Positions 17,122-29,964 of a stretch of 64,000 nt of DNA are shown here, piece by piece. The translations under genes were made by a program, and so were the position numbers. The number at the start of each line of letters is the position of its first letter. Positions within the stretch are counted from its first letter, which is position 1. Source of the stretch: Selaginella moellendorffii (Eukaryota; Streptophyta; Lycopodiopsida; Selaginellales; Selaginellaceae); contig NW_003314316.1 of assembly GCF_000143415.4 (NCBI RefSeq), positions 260,120 to 324,119 on the forward strand, in the 5' to 3' direction. Below the pieces are notes generated by a model. That model did no database searches, was not told the DNA's origin, and saw nothing but the letters and a program-made list of their open reading frames with translations.

Positions 17122-18952
17122 ATGGAGAAATCTTTGCGGCGCAAGTTCTTGTGGATTGTCTCATTGTTTCTACTGATTTTACTTTGGATCGGCTACCCAA
17201 GTGATAGATGCGTGCTCAATTTCTCCACTGGGGCGGTCAACTTTAGCAAAACGCATCAAGAAAGAGTGAGATTTCAGGTGGATCTTTGGAGCGAGACCTT
17301 GCATGGAGTGATGAACAAGAGCACCAATCTAGATCTCGATTCACTCTCTTATGCTCCTCACATCCAAGATTGCAAAAGGTCTGGGCAATTGCATGCTAAG
17401 TTAGATGGTCGTGGAGAGAATGGGAAATGGCCCCCTTGGAGCCTGTCCCAGGGATCAAACCTTGATAGCAGCGAGGTGGAGATTATAATGGATCAAATGT
17501 TCTACATCAACAAAACAGTTCCCAGTCTCAATATTCCTTGGGTATATAAATCTATTGATTTGTTCTTAAAATGATATAACTTTGGAACTTTCTTTTTCCT
17601 AGATTCTTGGTGGTGATGAGGAGAATCTCCCATTGACAAGGCTTGTCCAGCATGATTTGTGGCTGAATCAACACCCCAAAGATTGCAGCAACGCAAGGTT
17701 TCTTATGGCGGACTGGTTTAGCGAGAAAGCACCCAACTCCATCGGCGTTGGCTCGGAGCTTGTGTACCTCTCGGCTATGTTCTCGATGGCTGTCATGCAA
17801 AAGAGGGTCTTGGTGACCAAGGCGTATCACGGTGCAAATCACTCGGGATGTTTGGGTATAATATCATTTCATCTTGAGGTTGAGAATCTTGTTTGTGATC
17901 TTATAGGATTCGATCATACAAGATGGTCTTGTTATTTCGTTCCTGAGGCTTCGAGTGAATGCATTGCCCGGGCTTTGGAGCTTTCTTCGCGAAAGGAATC
18001 TTGGGATCAAGGCCTTCTTATAGATTTTGATTATAATCATGGATGGTTTGTTCCAAGGTTCGTAGTATTTTAAAGTCGCTTCTACAATGTTTTCCTCTTT
18101 CCTGCTGTGAAGGTTGTGGGGCGAGCCTTGGAAAAGAATCCAACCATCTGTGGAACTCAATGGGATTCTCATGCAAGATGTTAATGGTAACAACGAAAGA
18201 AGGTGGTGGAGGGCTCAGGTTTACTAACAACTTAAAATTTCATTAATTTATACTAAAAGTATGTTTCAGGTGTTTCGATATCTCATGCGTTTCCCGAGCG
18301 AGTATCTTTGCAATCTACTAAACGTAGCCCGGAATGAGGCATTTGGAGAGGCAGCAGCAAGATTGATACTAAAGAATTATCCACAAGGCAATTGGAACTC
18401 TAACAATCATAGCTCTCATAGTGAGAGTCCCATGGAAGCAAATGTTTGGAGCAGCTATGGACCATGGATTCCACGGCCTTTAGTGAGCATTCACGTGAGG
18501 CAAGGAGATAAAAACATCGATATGGAAGTCCACCCCTTTAAAGACTACATGAAACTCGCCACCAGGCTGCGTAAGAAATTCCCACATATAACTGGTGTGT
18601 GGCTTTCAACAGAAATGCAGGTAAAAAGTCCCTATCGGATTTTTTTTTTTTCATTTTGTTTTTCTAGAGTGTAATTGACGAAAGCAGGGAGTATGAAGGA
18701 TGGAACTTTTTCTTCACAGATATAAAGAGACAAGTTGGAGGAATACGCATGGCCGAGTACATGGCTTCACTGGGAAAGAGGAAAAATTTTGAGAATAGTT
18801 ATGTCAATCTCTTGATGGCTGCTGACTGTGATTTCTTTGTGGGGGTTTTGGGGTCAACTTGGAGCTATGCCATTGACTGCTTGAGGATGACCAGCGGAAA
18901 AGTCAAGGCTGGCTTCCTCACGGTCAACCCCGTAAATATGTTTCTGCGCTAA
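17122..18952 (+). CDS. GT23-like fucosyltransferase, type II membrane protein (copy 1)
   Basis: Multi-exon gene. The N-terminus (MEKSLRRK, then FLWIVSLFLLILLWIGY) is a short basic cytosolic tail plus signal anchor, as in Golgi glycosyltransferases. The C-terminal half has LVSIHVRQGDK (near 18490), HPFKDYM, VWLSTEMQ and FFVGVLGSTWSYAIDCLRM, matching in order and spacing the nucleotide-sugar-binding motifs of alpha-1,6-fucosyltransferases (FUT8/NodZ, GT23; FUT8 has HVRRTDK). The central part (DLWLNQHPKDCSNARFLMA, PSEYLCNLLN) is also consistent. Short GT-AG introns follow LNIPW, SGCL, VPR, RRWWRAQ and STEMQ, and the frame is intact throughout. Acceptor and linkage are not known; another GT-B fucosyltransferase-like family remains possible. 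Start chosen at ATG 17122, which is conserved in copy 2. Confidence 0.72.
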
Positions 18953-19206
18953 TTCAAAGAAGAAAACCAAGAGAAAAAACAATCCCACTCACAAGAGCTT
19001 CTTCAATAGGGCTAGCCCAGGGATGATTACTGGGAAAGTTGTTCGCTTCCAATCCTGTGTGAGAGAGGCTGTCAGGAGAAAAGTTCGCCAGCTATGATCT
19101 TGCTACAGCAGCTATGATAGTTCGCCAGTTCTCGATTGCCATAGCAAGATCAATAACCAAAGCTCAAAAATATAAAGCATAAACTTAGTTATAGAATATT
19201 AACACT

Positions 19207-19757
19207 AGGAAAGCCATCCTGTTCCTGGATAGCTTCCATCCTGTGAACAGTCTCCTCAACATTCTTATTGATTTGTGACTGTTAGTGACTATACTGGCCC
19301 TGGTGTGTGGAGCAAAAGAAGACGTCTGGGTGCGTCTTGCGTGCCATTTCCATGGTGGATCGATGATTAAAACTCGCTTGAGGCCGCAAGCGCACTGTGC
19401 ATGTCTAGCTGCGATGACTGCATTGCCAAAAACGCAGAATCCCATGGGGCCTGCCGGGACTGCGTGGTGGCCTGAAGGTCGGATCAAAGCAAATCCAACT
19501 GGGGGCCTTGGACCACACACACTCATCTGGAAAAGAACGAAGAAAAAACATTCTCAGGAAGGAGTTATGCAAAAGAGCCTTTGGATTAGTAGGGAAGTCG
19601 ACCACCACTGCAAGCACGGATTCTTCGTATGTCTTTCAAGCATTGTTAAAAGCTTGTAGGAAGTATAAGGGAACTTGAAACTGTTTGCAAATACTGTGGA
19701 AGTCTACTAAGTGGGACCACTTCTTTCAATGAAGATGAGACTACGGCCTTTGCCATG
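19207..19757 (-). pseudogene. Histone deacetylase fragment (HDA14-like), broken
   Basis: The minus strand matches the middle exons of the intact deacetylase gene at 39.5-41.2 kb (about 40060-40650). It still reads [32 protein letters not shown] and [17 protein letters not shown], then loses the zinc-binding DVHHGNGT segment to a frameshift and deletion. No 5' or 3' gene ends remain. The order fucosyltransferase then deacetylase repeats the order at 37.6-41.2 kb, but this relic is inverted. Confidence 0.9.
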
Positions 19758-19942
19758 GCCAATATGCACACAACACCACATCAATATATGTCAATTCTAA
19801 ACCATTCATTTATCTACAATATAAATATCTATAATAATAAGGAGTTGTTAAACTTTTTGGGCTGTCAAATTGACTGTAGGGTAATCTGGTAAATATCACT
19901 TTTTTACTGTAATGAGTGTGTGACACGGCCCAAGTTGGGGGA

Positions 19943-20169
19943 NNNNNNNNNNNNNNNNNNNNNNNNNNNNNNNNNNNNNNNNNNNNNNNNNNNNNNNNNN
20001 NNNNNNNNNNNNNNNNNNNNNNNNNNNNNNNNNNNNNNNNNNNNNNNNNNNNNNNNNNNNNNNNNNNNNNNNNNNNNNNNNNNNNNNNNNNNNNNNNNNN
20101 NNNNNNNNNNNNNNNNNNNNNNNNNNNNNNNNNNNNNNNNNNNNNNNNNNNNNNNNNNNNNNNNNNNNN
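19943..20169. other. Assembly gap (227 N)
   Basis: Run of N. Any open frame crossing it is an artefact. Confidence 1.
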
Positions 20170-22795
20170 CTGAGATCCCTAGACCTCGTCGAGGACGGGC
20201 TCCTCCTTCTCTGCTCTTCCAGCCAGGGAAGTTTTCTTTACCACAAATCCTCCTTAACACCAAAGTTTCACTCACTCCATGTTTCTCTTTTTTACTACTG
20301 CTCCTTAGCCTTGAAGTAAGAAGAGGCAGCATGCCAAAGATGGAGGCCCAAAAGTTTGTGCCGCTGCTCATATCAAAAGCCAATTGGGAAGCTTGAGTGT
20401 CAGTGAGGTAGCAAGCTGGATACTTGTTTGTATCCCCCACCCCCCCCTTGGGGAATAAACACTTTAGGCTTTTACCCCTTGATTTGTATTAGTATTTGAA
20501 TTTAGACTTGGTTTCAGTCTTAGCTTTGGTTCTCAATCTCGAACCCAATTTTAGTCTCCATCTCGTACTCCATCCTGGACTCTTTCTTGAACTCCATCTA
20601 AAACTCAGTTTTGGGTATATAGAGCTTGGCTCATATATATATTGTGTCTAGGGTCTTATCCATCCCATTTTTCGCAAAAGTTATTGCTTAGGCCAGATTA
20701 GCAATGGAGCACCATGGCTGGTGCTTATAGAACTAAAGAGCTTGCTTGGATCTCTTATACACTGCATAGGAATTTTCTGTTCATCTTTGTAGCACGCCCC
20801 AGCTAGGAATAGGTAAGATCTTTATGTTCTTATAGAGGAAATTTAATTTTTAGGTTCTACACTAGGTTTTAACATGTGAGAAGCTGGCTCTCGCAGTGAT
20901 AGCCATACTGCCATGGTAGAGTAACTACAATTGAAGGCATTTGTTTTACAGGTAATGGATGACTTTCAACTCTTGATTTTGTGCATATGCCTTTTGGTTG
21001 GTTGTGAGATTGATGTTGTCTAGCTATAGTCACTAGAGTAGATGACTACAATTCTCTTATATAAAACACTAATGGTTAAAAAGAAGCCACTTAGGGACAT
21101 TGAGGATTGCCTTTGCTAGTAACTAAATTTGGGTGTTTTATATGTTTCTTCAACTATGTGTCCTTTATATGATGCCAATAGCAACACATTCTAAGCATGG
21201 TGAGGTGCTAGGCTTCTTTTGAAAGATTTTCCCCATAAAACTCTTGGTTAATGTATTTGTCTTTTGGCTCAAATTTGAAGTTTTTCAAGGACTTCACTTT
21301 GCCAACCCACCAACATTTTCTAATCTATAATAATGAGGAATTGCCAAACTTTTATGCCCTCAGATCCAACCAATGGCAGTTACCCTTCCAACTGTCGGAT
21401 GGAAAGGTAATAGTCAAAAGGTTATTTCTTTAACCATGTCTTTCCTAAAATATTTTGATAAAGTTTTGTCCGGGCAATTAGCTATCTGACACAACTTGCA
21501 TGCCCTTTGGGTATTGTGAGAGAAAAGGTAAATTTGACTGTGCATGCATATCAAATTGGGAAATTGGTGCTTGCTCCCTCAATTTCAATTGCATAGAGCT
21601 CTTGATTTAGGTATTGCTCCATAGATTTTTTAATGAACTCATTTGAATTTAGGTATATAGATATGTTGGCTCTGTGAAGAGAGTGCTTAACAAAACTGGT
21701 GATCACATGCATATGTTAATCTCCATAAGAACTTAAAATCAATGTTAGAACTACTAGGTATTGCTTGGTAGTGGGACAGTAAATAAAATTGGTAACTCCA
21801 GCCAAAATAATATCCAGTCTTAAGTGAGCTGGGGTGTGTTGCTATTGCACTTGCTTTTCCCAATTGCCTCACATTTAGCTAAATCCATGAATAACAACAC
21901 CATATTTTCTCAAGAGGACCTGCTATGACACAATTTTGTATCACTTCAGTGAGGGAGAAAGATTCCCAAGTCTAAACAATATGTGTGTACTTCTTCTGGG
22001 CTAAACTCTTTTACTTCTCCAACTTGAACTCAATGTTCAATTTGCAATTATGCAAGTATGCAATTTGAAAGTATGCCTTGGCTTTGCAAAGTATTGAGAG
22101 GCATATATCACCAGGTCACTAGTTGCTTCTAACTATTGACACTAGCATATGTATTTATACTTATAATAACCTTGAATGTGCTAATGAAGAAACTAATTTA
22201 GACCTTGAACATGCAAAAATTACTTCAAACCTTGAGGATACTAATACAAATATAGAATATGCTAATGAAGCGCATACAAATATAGACCTTGAAAATGCAT
22301 GAAACAAATAAAATTGCATATATAATACATTTATTTAATATTGAAAATATGTCATTTATAATGATGTATTGTGGTTTATTACATTTTGAAAATGAATCAA
22401 ACTCAATGTGAAAAAGGTTTGCCTTCCCTAACTTTCACCTTTAGCTCATATGATTTCTAATGAAAATTATAGACTCGAACTTTAAAATTAACATAAGAAA
22501 TTTTAATAGCGCTTTGACTTTAATAGGTGTTAATGTTGATAATTTAAATAATAAAGGCTCATATTGCTTTAAAATACATAGTCAATCCATTTCACAAAAA
22601 TTGTGGTCCTAATTTATCATATAATTAGATCACTTAAACCTCTAGAAAATGACATGAAATTTGCCAGCCACCCAGCATTAGCAGGGCAATTTTTAGCATT
22701 TGATGAAGGAGGATTATCAAAACTTACTTAAGCTCTCCACCATCTTTGGTGATTTGCATGATAATATGTCATGAACTTGCCCTTTACCCCCATAG
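20170..22795. other. Intergenic, AT-rich, no gene recognised
   Basis: No coding region with recognisable motifs. A C-rich run lies at 20437-20450. About 20490-20600 is a degenerate tandem pattern built on TCTTGGACTC/GTCTC-like units that resembles the minisatellite at 63.7-63.9 kb. The rest is AT-rich spacer. Confidence 0.5.
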
Positions 22796-23815
22796 TTGGT
22801 CACATTGCGTCCCAAGAACGCCAGAGAAATGAGATCATTCGCCAGCCATGCTACATTTGCAATCCCCTACTCAGTATCAGCAATCCGACAATTTGCTGCT
22901 GCCATAGTCTGCCTCACACACAACGAAATTTAGCACAGATCGGGTGGTGCCAAGACGAAACCAACACGCAGGAATGCCAGCAATCTCCCTCAGCTCCACC
23001 GTGCACAGCGCTCCAATGCTACAGTGCCGATGGAGCGATCGCTGGCCAATTGGAAGGAAAGAATTGGGAAACCCAGGCCTTGATGCTCCAACAGAAGAGA
23101 AGCAACGAAGAATACCTGGTGGTTTGTGATCGTATGAACGAGCATACTAGCATTGCAACATCGTGGCCGTATCTGTGACTCGGGCAATGAAGGAGCATTT
23201 ATGTGGTAGAGCTGCCGTCAGCGGCAATCAGTCCAAGAATCGCTTTGGATTAAATTTCTTGTTTACACTCCCAATCCCATGGAGAAATCTTTGTGGCGCA
23301 AGCTCTTGTGGATTGTCTCATTGTTTCTACTGAATTTTATTTGACTACCCAATTGATATATGTGTCTCCACTTGTTTTTGCCTAGGCAATCAGAGGTATT
23401 CTCAAAGGCTGTAATCAAGGTGGCTGCAAGCTTTGTGGAGGAAGGCTATGGAGATAGTTACTGATCACCGTTGTTTTCTCTTTTTTTGTTTCTAAAAGGT
23501 AAATTGAAGGTGGTGGAAAATGCGGACTTGTATCCAGCTGTATGAGATGAGTGGCTGTGCCGTTGGCAGCTTGAACAAGGACGCATTGACCGACGGCAGT
23601 AAAATTGTGTCAGGAGATGTTCTCATTGGTTTGCCATCGACAGGGCTTCACTCCAATGGCTTCTCTAAGGCTCGTAGGTTTGCACTCGACAGAAGAGTGG
23701 GACTTTTGATGGATCTTTAGAGCGAGACCTTGCATGGAGTGATGAACAAGAGCATAGATAAAAGATTTTGCAAAAGGTCCGGGCAATTGCATGCCAAGTT
23801 GGATGGCCCACTATT
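22796..23815 (+). pseudogene. Fucosyltransferase-like relic with upstream region, interrupted by a PurM fragment
   Basis: 22800-23278 is a decayed copy of the DNA upstream of fucosyltransferase copy 1 (compare 16460-17120). From 23279 it reproduces the start codon and signal-anchor region, then breaks at about 23372. Fucosyltransferase sequence resumes at about 23691 (GGATCTTTAGAGCGAGACCT) with an in-frame stop and a further deletion, and ends near 23815. The interval 23373-23690 comes from a PurM-like gene. Non-functional. Confidence 0.88.
23373..23690 (+). pseudogene. Inserted fragment of the PurM/AIR-synthase-like gene
   Basis: Matches about 31900-32218 of the tandem PurM gene: exon end, the whole intron between GGCTGCAAGCTT and GGTGGTGGAAAATGCGG, and the following exon up to GTAGGTTTGCACTCGA. 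It encodes recognisable [20 protein letters not shown] and [17 protein letters not shown]. The retained intron shows a DNA-level copy, not a processed transcript. It replaces about 27 bases of fucosyltransferase exon 1. Confidence 0.9.
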
Positions 23816-24889
23816 TGGTTCTACTGCCATTGCTTAGTTGTGCTGGTGCTTGGTGGCTCTGTTATTGCTGTAGGATACCGAACTTGATACAGTGAATCCA
23901 TTGATGTGTGTGTTAAATGTAAATTGGTGTATTTATCTATGTTGTATATGGTATATAATTTGAACATGCTTTAAAAGTTGGCCACTTGGTGATATGAATA
24001 TTTAGGATGAAAGTATATTGACCATTTAAGATGCTGAAAGATTTAATGAAATATTTAGAGACATGTAAACACTATATACTTAAATCAAATCACAAAAATT
24101 ATAGGACTATTCATGGAAAAATATATTTTGAGTTTTATGATTAACTATGTTTATTTTTTGAAAAAATCCAAAACATTCTACATATTTGATGAAGAAACAA
24201 AGTAATGTTTTCATTTAAAACCATATAAGACACTATAAATACACTATTAACTATTAAAAAAACATTAGAAAACTTTTTAAAACTTTATACAACAAAATAA
24301 TATTCCAAACTAGTTTGTCATGTAGTTAAATTTCTCCAGACTGCCAGATACAAGCCCTAACCCTAAGCTGGCAATGCCATTTATGAGCGCGATCGCCGCC
24401 GTCGGTTTGTCCACCGCTAGATATACACACGCAAGCCCCACTTTCCCACATCTGTATACATAACTTGTGATGTGTGTGCCAACCATTGCTGCCTTGCTAA
24501 ACCATGGTTGCCATTGCCATCCTTGCTGTGGTTGCTACTCCCCACCCTCCTGTGCCTTGCTGTGGTAGCTGTGGCCTCTCCTGTGCCATGGTCCTTGCTG
24601 ATGCTGATCCAATTATGCCATGGCTCAAAACATGGCAAATTGCTTGGGTTCAGGACCAAAAGTGGTAAGTAGCTCTAAAAAAAACTGGTAGAGATTCTTT
24701 TGGACCTAACTACATGCGAAGATGATGATTTAGTAGATACCAAACATGTTCACCATTAAATTCCTCACGTTCTATGACCACATGGAACGTAATTAAAGTA
24801 GCCTGTAAAATACCAAAATCATTTACTTAGAAATGTAAAAAAGACGAGGCCGTCCGATCTATATTAATCACTTAGGTGAAGTTCATCCC
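23816..24889. other. Intergenic, AT-rich
   Basis: Spacer between the relic and fucosyltransferase copy 2. About 24470-24610 is a TGCTGTGG-rich, weakly repetitive stretch without a convincing frame. CCGTCCGATCT lies at about 24851-24861, just upstream of the gene start. Confidence 0.5.
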
Positions 24890-26733
24890 ATGGAGAAATC
24901 TTTGTGGTGCAAGTTCTTGTGGACTACCGCACTGTTTCTACTGATTTTTCTTTGGATCGGCTACCCAAGTGATAGATGCGTGCTCAATTTCGCGGTCAAC
25001 TTTAGCAAAACGCATCAAGAAAGAGTGAGAGATGTGGTGGATCTTTGGAGCGAGACCCTGTATGGAGTGATGAACAAGAGCGTCAATCTAGATCTCGATT
25101 CACTCTCTTATGCTCCTCACATCCAAGATTGCAAAAGGTCTGGTGAATTGCATGCTAAGTTGGATGGTCGTGGAGAGAATGGCAAATGGCCCCCTTGGAG
25201 CTTGTCGCAGGGATCAAGTGTTGATAGTGGAGGGGTGGAGATTATAATGGATCAAATGTTCTACATCAACAAAACAGTTCCCAGTCTCAACATTCCTTGG
25301 GTATATAAATCTATTGATTGTTCTAACTTTAAAACTTTCTTGTTCCTAGATTCTTGGTGGTGATGACGAGAATCTCCCCTTGACAAGGCTTGTCCAGCAT
25401 GATTTGTGGCTGAATCAACACCCCAAAGATTGCAGCAATGCAAGGTTTCTCATGGCAGACTGGTTTAGCCAGCAAACACCCACCTCCATCGGCGTTGGCT
25501 CGGAGCTTGTATATCTCTCGGCTATGTTCTCGATGGCTGTCATGCAAAAGAGGGTGTTGGTGACCAAGGCATATCACGGGGCAAATCACTCGGGATGTTT
25601 GGGTAATAATACTTTTTCTCTCTTGAGGTTTAGAATCTTTTTAAATTCTTATCATATAGGATTGGATCGTGCGAGATGGTCTTGCTATTTCCTTCCTGAG
25701 GCTTCGAGTGAATGTATTGCCCGGGCTTTGGAGCTTTCCTCGCAAAAGGAACCTTGGGATCAAGGCCTTCTTGTAAATTTTGATTATAATCACGGGTGGA
25801 CTGTCCCAAGGTTCGTAGCAGAGTTGATATAATCGAAATCACAGCGTCTTCCTCTTTCCTGCTGTGAAGGTTGTGGGGTGAGCCTTGGAAAAGAATCGAA
25901 CCATCAGTGGAACTCGATGGGGTTCTTATGGCAGATGTCAATGGTAACAACGAAAGAAGGTGGTGGAGAGCTCAGGTTTATTAGATTTAATTAACTCCTC
26001 ATTAGTTTATACTAATAAGTGTGTTTCAGGTGTTCCGATATCTCATGCGTTTCCCGAGCGAGTATCTTTGCAATCTACTAAACGTAGCCCGGAATGAGGC
26101 ATTTGGAGAGGCAGCAGCAAGATTGATACTAAAGAATTACCCACAAGGCAATTGGAACTCTAACAATCATAGCTCTCATAGTGAGAGTCCCATGGAAGCA
26201 AATGTTTGGAGCAGCTATGGACCATGGATTCCACGGCCTTTAGTGAGCATTCACGTGAGACAAGGAGATAAAAACATCGATATGGAAGTCCATCCCTTTA
26301 AAGACTACATGAAGCTCGCCATGAGGCTGCGCAAGAAATTCCCACACATAAATTGTGTGTGGCTTTCAACAGAAATGCAGGTAACAAATGGTTTATTTCT
26401 TTCTCAGATACTTATTTATATTGTTTTTCTTTCTCATTTATATTTTGCTAGAATGTAATTGATGAAAGCAAGGAGTATGAAGGATGGAATTTTTTCTTCA
26501 CCGATATAAAGAGACAGGTTGGAGCAACAAGCATGGCCGAGTACATGGCTTCACTGGGAAAGAGGAAAAATTTTGAGAATAGTTATGTCAATCTCTTGAT
26601 GGCTGCTGACTGTGATTTCTTTGTGGGGGTTTTGGGGTCAACTTGGAGCTATGCCATTGACTGCTTGAGGATGACCAGCGGAAAAGTCAAGGCTGGCTTC
26701 CTCACAGTCAACCCCGTGAATTACTTACTGTGA
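24890..26733 (+). CDS. GT23-like fucosyltransferase, type II membrane protein (copy 2)
   Basis: Intact multi-exon paralogue of copy 1 with the same exon structure: signal anchor after MEKSLWCK, DLWLNQHPKDCSNARFLMA, LVSIHVRQGDK (near 26250), VWLSTEMQ and FFVGVLGSTWSYAIDCLRM. Exon 1 lacks three residues relative to copy 1 (NFAVNFSK versus NFSTGAVNFSK). The exon starting VFRYLMRFPSEYLCNLLN encodes the same protein as copy 1 until near its end, with almost no silent changes, while introns and exon 1 differ more; this suggests a recent conversion tract. Start ATG at 24890, stop TGA at 26731-26733. It is convergent with the hexosaminidase gene that ends about 195 bases downstream. Activity and acceptor unknown, as for copy 1. 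Confidence 0.72.
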
Positions 26734-26927
26734 TAACTTTATTTGTCACTTGAAAGAAGAAAAACCAGGAGAAAAATCAGCCCCGCTCACAAGAGCTTCT
26801 TCAATAGCGCTGGGAGCCAAGGCATGATCAGTGGAAAAGTTCTGGTCGATTTCTTCGCTTCCAATCCTGTGTGATGCACAGAGAGAGAGAGCTTCTCAGC
26901 ATAAAAATTCGAAGTTTTTCTAAGTTC

Positions 26928-29383
26928 TTACCTCTGATCAGTGTCCATTGATAGATTCACCATTGTTGAACTTGAATCTGGAAGATCTGGAGGCTGCAGC
27001 GAGTCTCGCCTTTGTTGTGGGTGCAGAGGAGATGCAGCTATGCCCCTTTCATTCAGCAAGCTTCTGAAGAATTCAAGCCTGGGAGCAGCATTTTCAGGAC
27101 CCAAACTTGTGACTTTGGATGGGCTCCAAAGCCTCTCTAAACCAAAAAAACAAAAAAACAAAAAGCATAATAATCAGACAAGAACAAGATAGAAAACATG
27201 TAGAGAAAGCTTGCCTGCAGCTGCTGCTGCTCTTGGCCATATTTTTTGCTGGATATTGCTTGCATCAACTTGTTCACCCCACATACAAACTTCGCCTCCA
27301 ATAATAAGCTCCTGTTCAATTTCGCTGGTGACGTTGTCGAATGGCTCCTTGGAGTAAAACTTCTCCCATGGTATCTCAATATGATCCAAATACCACGAAG
27401 ATTGCTCGCTGACTATGCACTTGAGGCCCGACTCGACAACATCGGGAGCGATTTGAGGTCCCCACCTGATTATAGGATGTTCTTCAAAGGTGAGAGGAAA
27501 TGTGTCAAAGAAGTATTTACCAGTTGTGGACAATTGTCTTCCTTGACAAACTTTGTCCAAATTTTTCAAATGGTTCTTGCCTGTAAAAGGACCACGAGAT
27601 AATGCGATCGAAGATCAAAAGCATGTTACCAGTTGACGGGAACATAACCATGTTTCATGGCCAGCTTTTGGACTTGGAGTACAAAAAACTCGTACGCTTC
27701 TGCTGCTGTAAAATTATGCTCTACAAGCCTGATTTTCAAAGAGTTGATAAACTATAAACTTCAAGTAGCATACCAGTTATTTGTGGGCCTCGCAATTTGC
27801 CAGCAGCCTGTTTAACACCATATAAGAAAAAAACTAAAAACTTGAGGATGGTTTTTGCTTACTTGTGTCGACTTCGTCTCCGCCGATATGCAAAAGCTCG
27901 AATGGAAAAACCTTTGAAAGATCTATATAATCTCGAGTTTACAAGGATTGCAATCCATAATCAAAGAAGATCATACCAGAAAATATGCCATCTATCACCT
28001 CAAAGGTGAACTCTTTGCTGATATCCAATGGTGTTGTGCAGCTTTCAGAAGGCCATAGCTCAGGATATCCAACTCCCCTACGCTAGAAAAATCATAAAAA
28101 CGAATGATAACTTTAATCTGGAGAGAGAACAAGCTTACCATGAGCGAGCGTGTCCAGGAACATCAATCTCTGGCATGACATGCACACCTCTCAATCGAGC
28201 ATACCTGTCAAATGCACAGATTGATCGTTTTCTTTTTGAAAGTATGGCTTACTCGACTATTGCTTTTGCATCATCGAGGTTGTAGCGCTGAGTGATTGAG
28301 AAGGAGCCTTTCCAAAGCTCTGGAAAAGATGGAATCTCCAAAGGGAAGGATTCCTCGTCGACAACATGCCAGTGCAAAACATTCTGGAAAGGAAGAAAAG
28401 AAGAGCTCAGATTTGATCGATAGAACTCAAACTCACGAGCTTCGCATAGGCCATGGAGTCGATCACATTCTCGATCGTCTTTAGTGGTAAGTAGTGTCGA
28501 GCAGTATCTGGTAAGAGAAAAAGAATGAATTTACGTCAAGAACAACAAGACAACCACAGAAAAACTGAAACTTTACCAATCAGAAGCCCTCTATAAAAAA
28601 ATCTGGGCTCATCGAGAATGTCCCACGGACAGTCCTGTACAAGAATCTCTCTCGCGAGAACATCGTAGCTGCAAATCTGGCTAAAGGTCTAGAAAAAAAA
28701 GGAGACAAATGAATAGAGCCATCCCACACACATTTTTTTTGGTCTTACCTCGAGTCCTCGAAGAGCTCCATAAACAGTTCTTGCCTTGAATGAATGGAAC
28801 GCAAGAAAATCAGGCGATAAGCCTCACGATCTTTCCTTACCTGGAGCAATGCCGCCTTGGAATTGAGAGGATCAGGGATTTGGAGGCGGTAGGATTCATC
28901 CACGCCAAGATGGAGCTGCCGAAAAACTCATTACAAACACCCTAGGCAAATAGTAAAGTCACTCACGCTTTGGTTGAACGACTTAAGATCGATGCAAAGT
29001 TCGTCAAGAACAAACTTCTCTGGATCAATCTTTGCTGGAGTTTTCAGCTTTCGCTGCCTGAGAATCAGTGAGGTATAGCGATCAATTCCTGCTTGCAAGA
29101 CTTCCAGATTTTCCCCAGCCGCTGATGAAAAACTTATAGAAAATTGCCTGGACAGTGTCATCAAAATAGAGCCTTGGGAGAGATTTCTTGGAGCTGGCCA
29201 GATGAGAACGCTAGTGTTGCTGCTGCGATCATCCCAATTTGTCAAAGTGATTGAAGAGGCAACATGCCAGAAAGAAGACTTGCTCCTTTTGCTCCAGTAA
29301 GTGTTGGTGACAATGGATGAGAGTATGAGAGCTAAAATTCCTATCACAAAAATCTTCCTCAATCTTTTGCTGCTCCACAACAT
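26928..29383 (-). CDS. Beta-N-acetylhexosaminidase, GH20 (copy A)
   Basis: Multi-exon gene on the minus strand. The N-terminus (MLWSSKRLRKIFVIGILALILSSIV) is a signal anchor, followed by the GH20 non-catalytic beta domain (LIWPAPRNLSQGS, RQFSISFSSAAGE). The catalytic signature HIGGDEVDTS, with the Asp-Glu pair that positions the substrate acetamido group and acts as acid, is near 27870. Downstream are GLKCIVSEQSSWYLDHIEIPW, LIIGGEVCMWGEQVDASNIQ and the last exon RLWSPSKVTSLGPENAAPRL. The family removes terminal GlcNAc/GalNAc from N-glycans or chitooligosaccharides; plant HEXO enzymes act in vacuole, plasma membrane or apoplast. It is divergent from the PurM-like gene at 29965. Exon borders were not all fixed by eye. 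Confidence 0.9.
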
Positions 29384-29964
29384 TGTCGCGTTTTTGTGGT
29401 ACTTGTGTTCCTGCCAAACTTAAAGGTTGAGTGCTCGTTTGGAAAAGTCCATCAAGAAGATTCCTTTTTAGTGATATGCTTCGTTGACAATGTTACATTG
29501 AGATTATTAAATTGAAGGCTGGCTATTGCTGACACTTTGGCAAACATTTATATACATAATAATCAGTTTATTAAAAAAACTTGTGTTTGTAACAGTTTAG
29601 TCTTAATCTTAATTCAAACAACAGCAATCTTCCTTTGATCAAAATCGCAGTTGAAGAATCCATCTTTCTTGAGAACGCAGTGCCTGGGCTCATAGATCTC
29701 TCCAAGAGCTCTTCACTGATGCCACGCATTGCGCAAAAGGCTGCCAAATCGGCAACATGCAAACGTGAATAAATTCTTTCGTCACCAAGTGGTAGAAATA
29801 AACCTCGCTGGAGCTGCGAGTGCTTCCGTGAGATCGAGAAGAGCACTGGATCTCTCTCATGAGACGAAAATTCGGCTTCTTGTGATTTCTTGTTTCGCGG
29901 TATATAGTTCAAGGGTTCCATTTCAAGAGCTAGATCAAAAATTGAGAGAAGAGAGTATCCAGCG

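Noticed and set aside
19904-20440. Open frames across the gap
   Set aside because: They exist only because N is translated as unknown residue.
24417-24672. Frames in the TGCTGTGG-rich stretch
   Set aside because: Composition-driven frames on both strands in a weakly repetitive sequence, with no domain.
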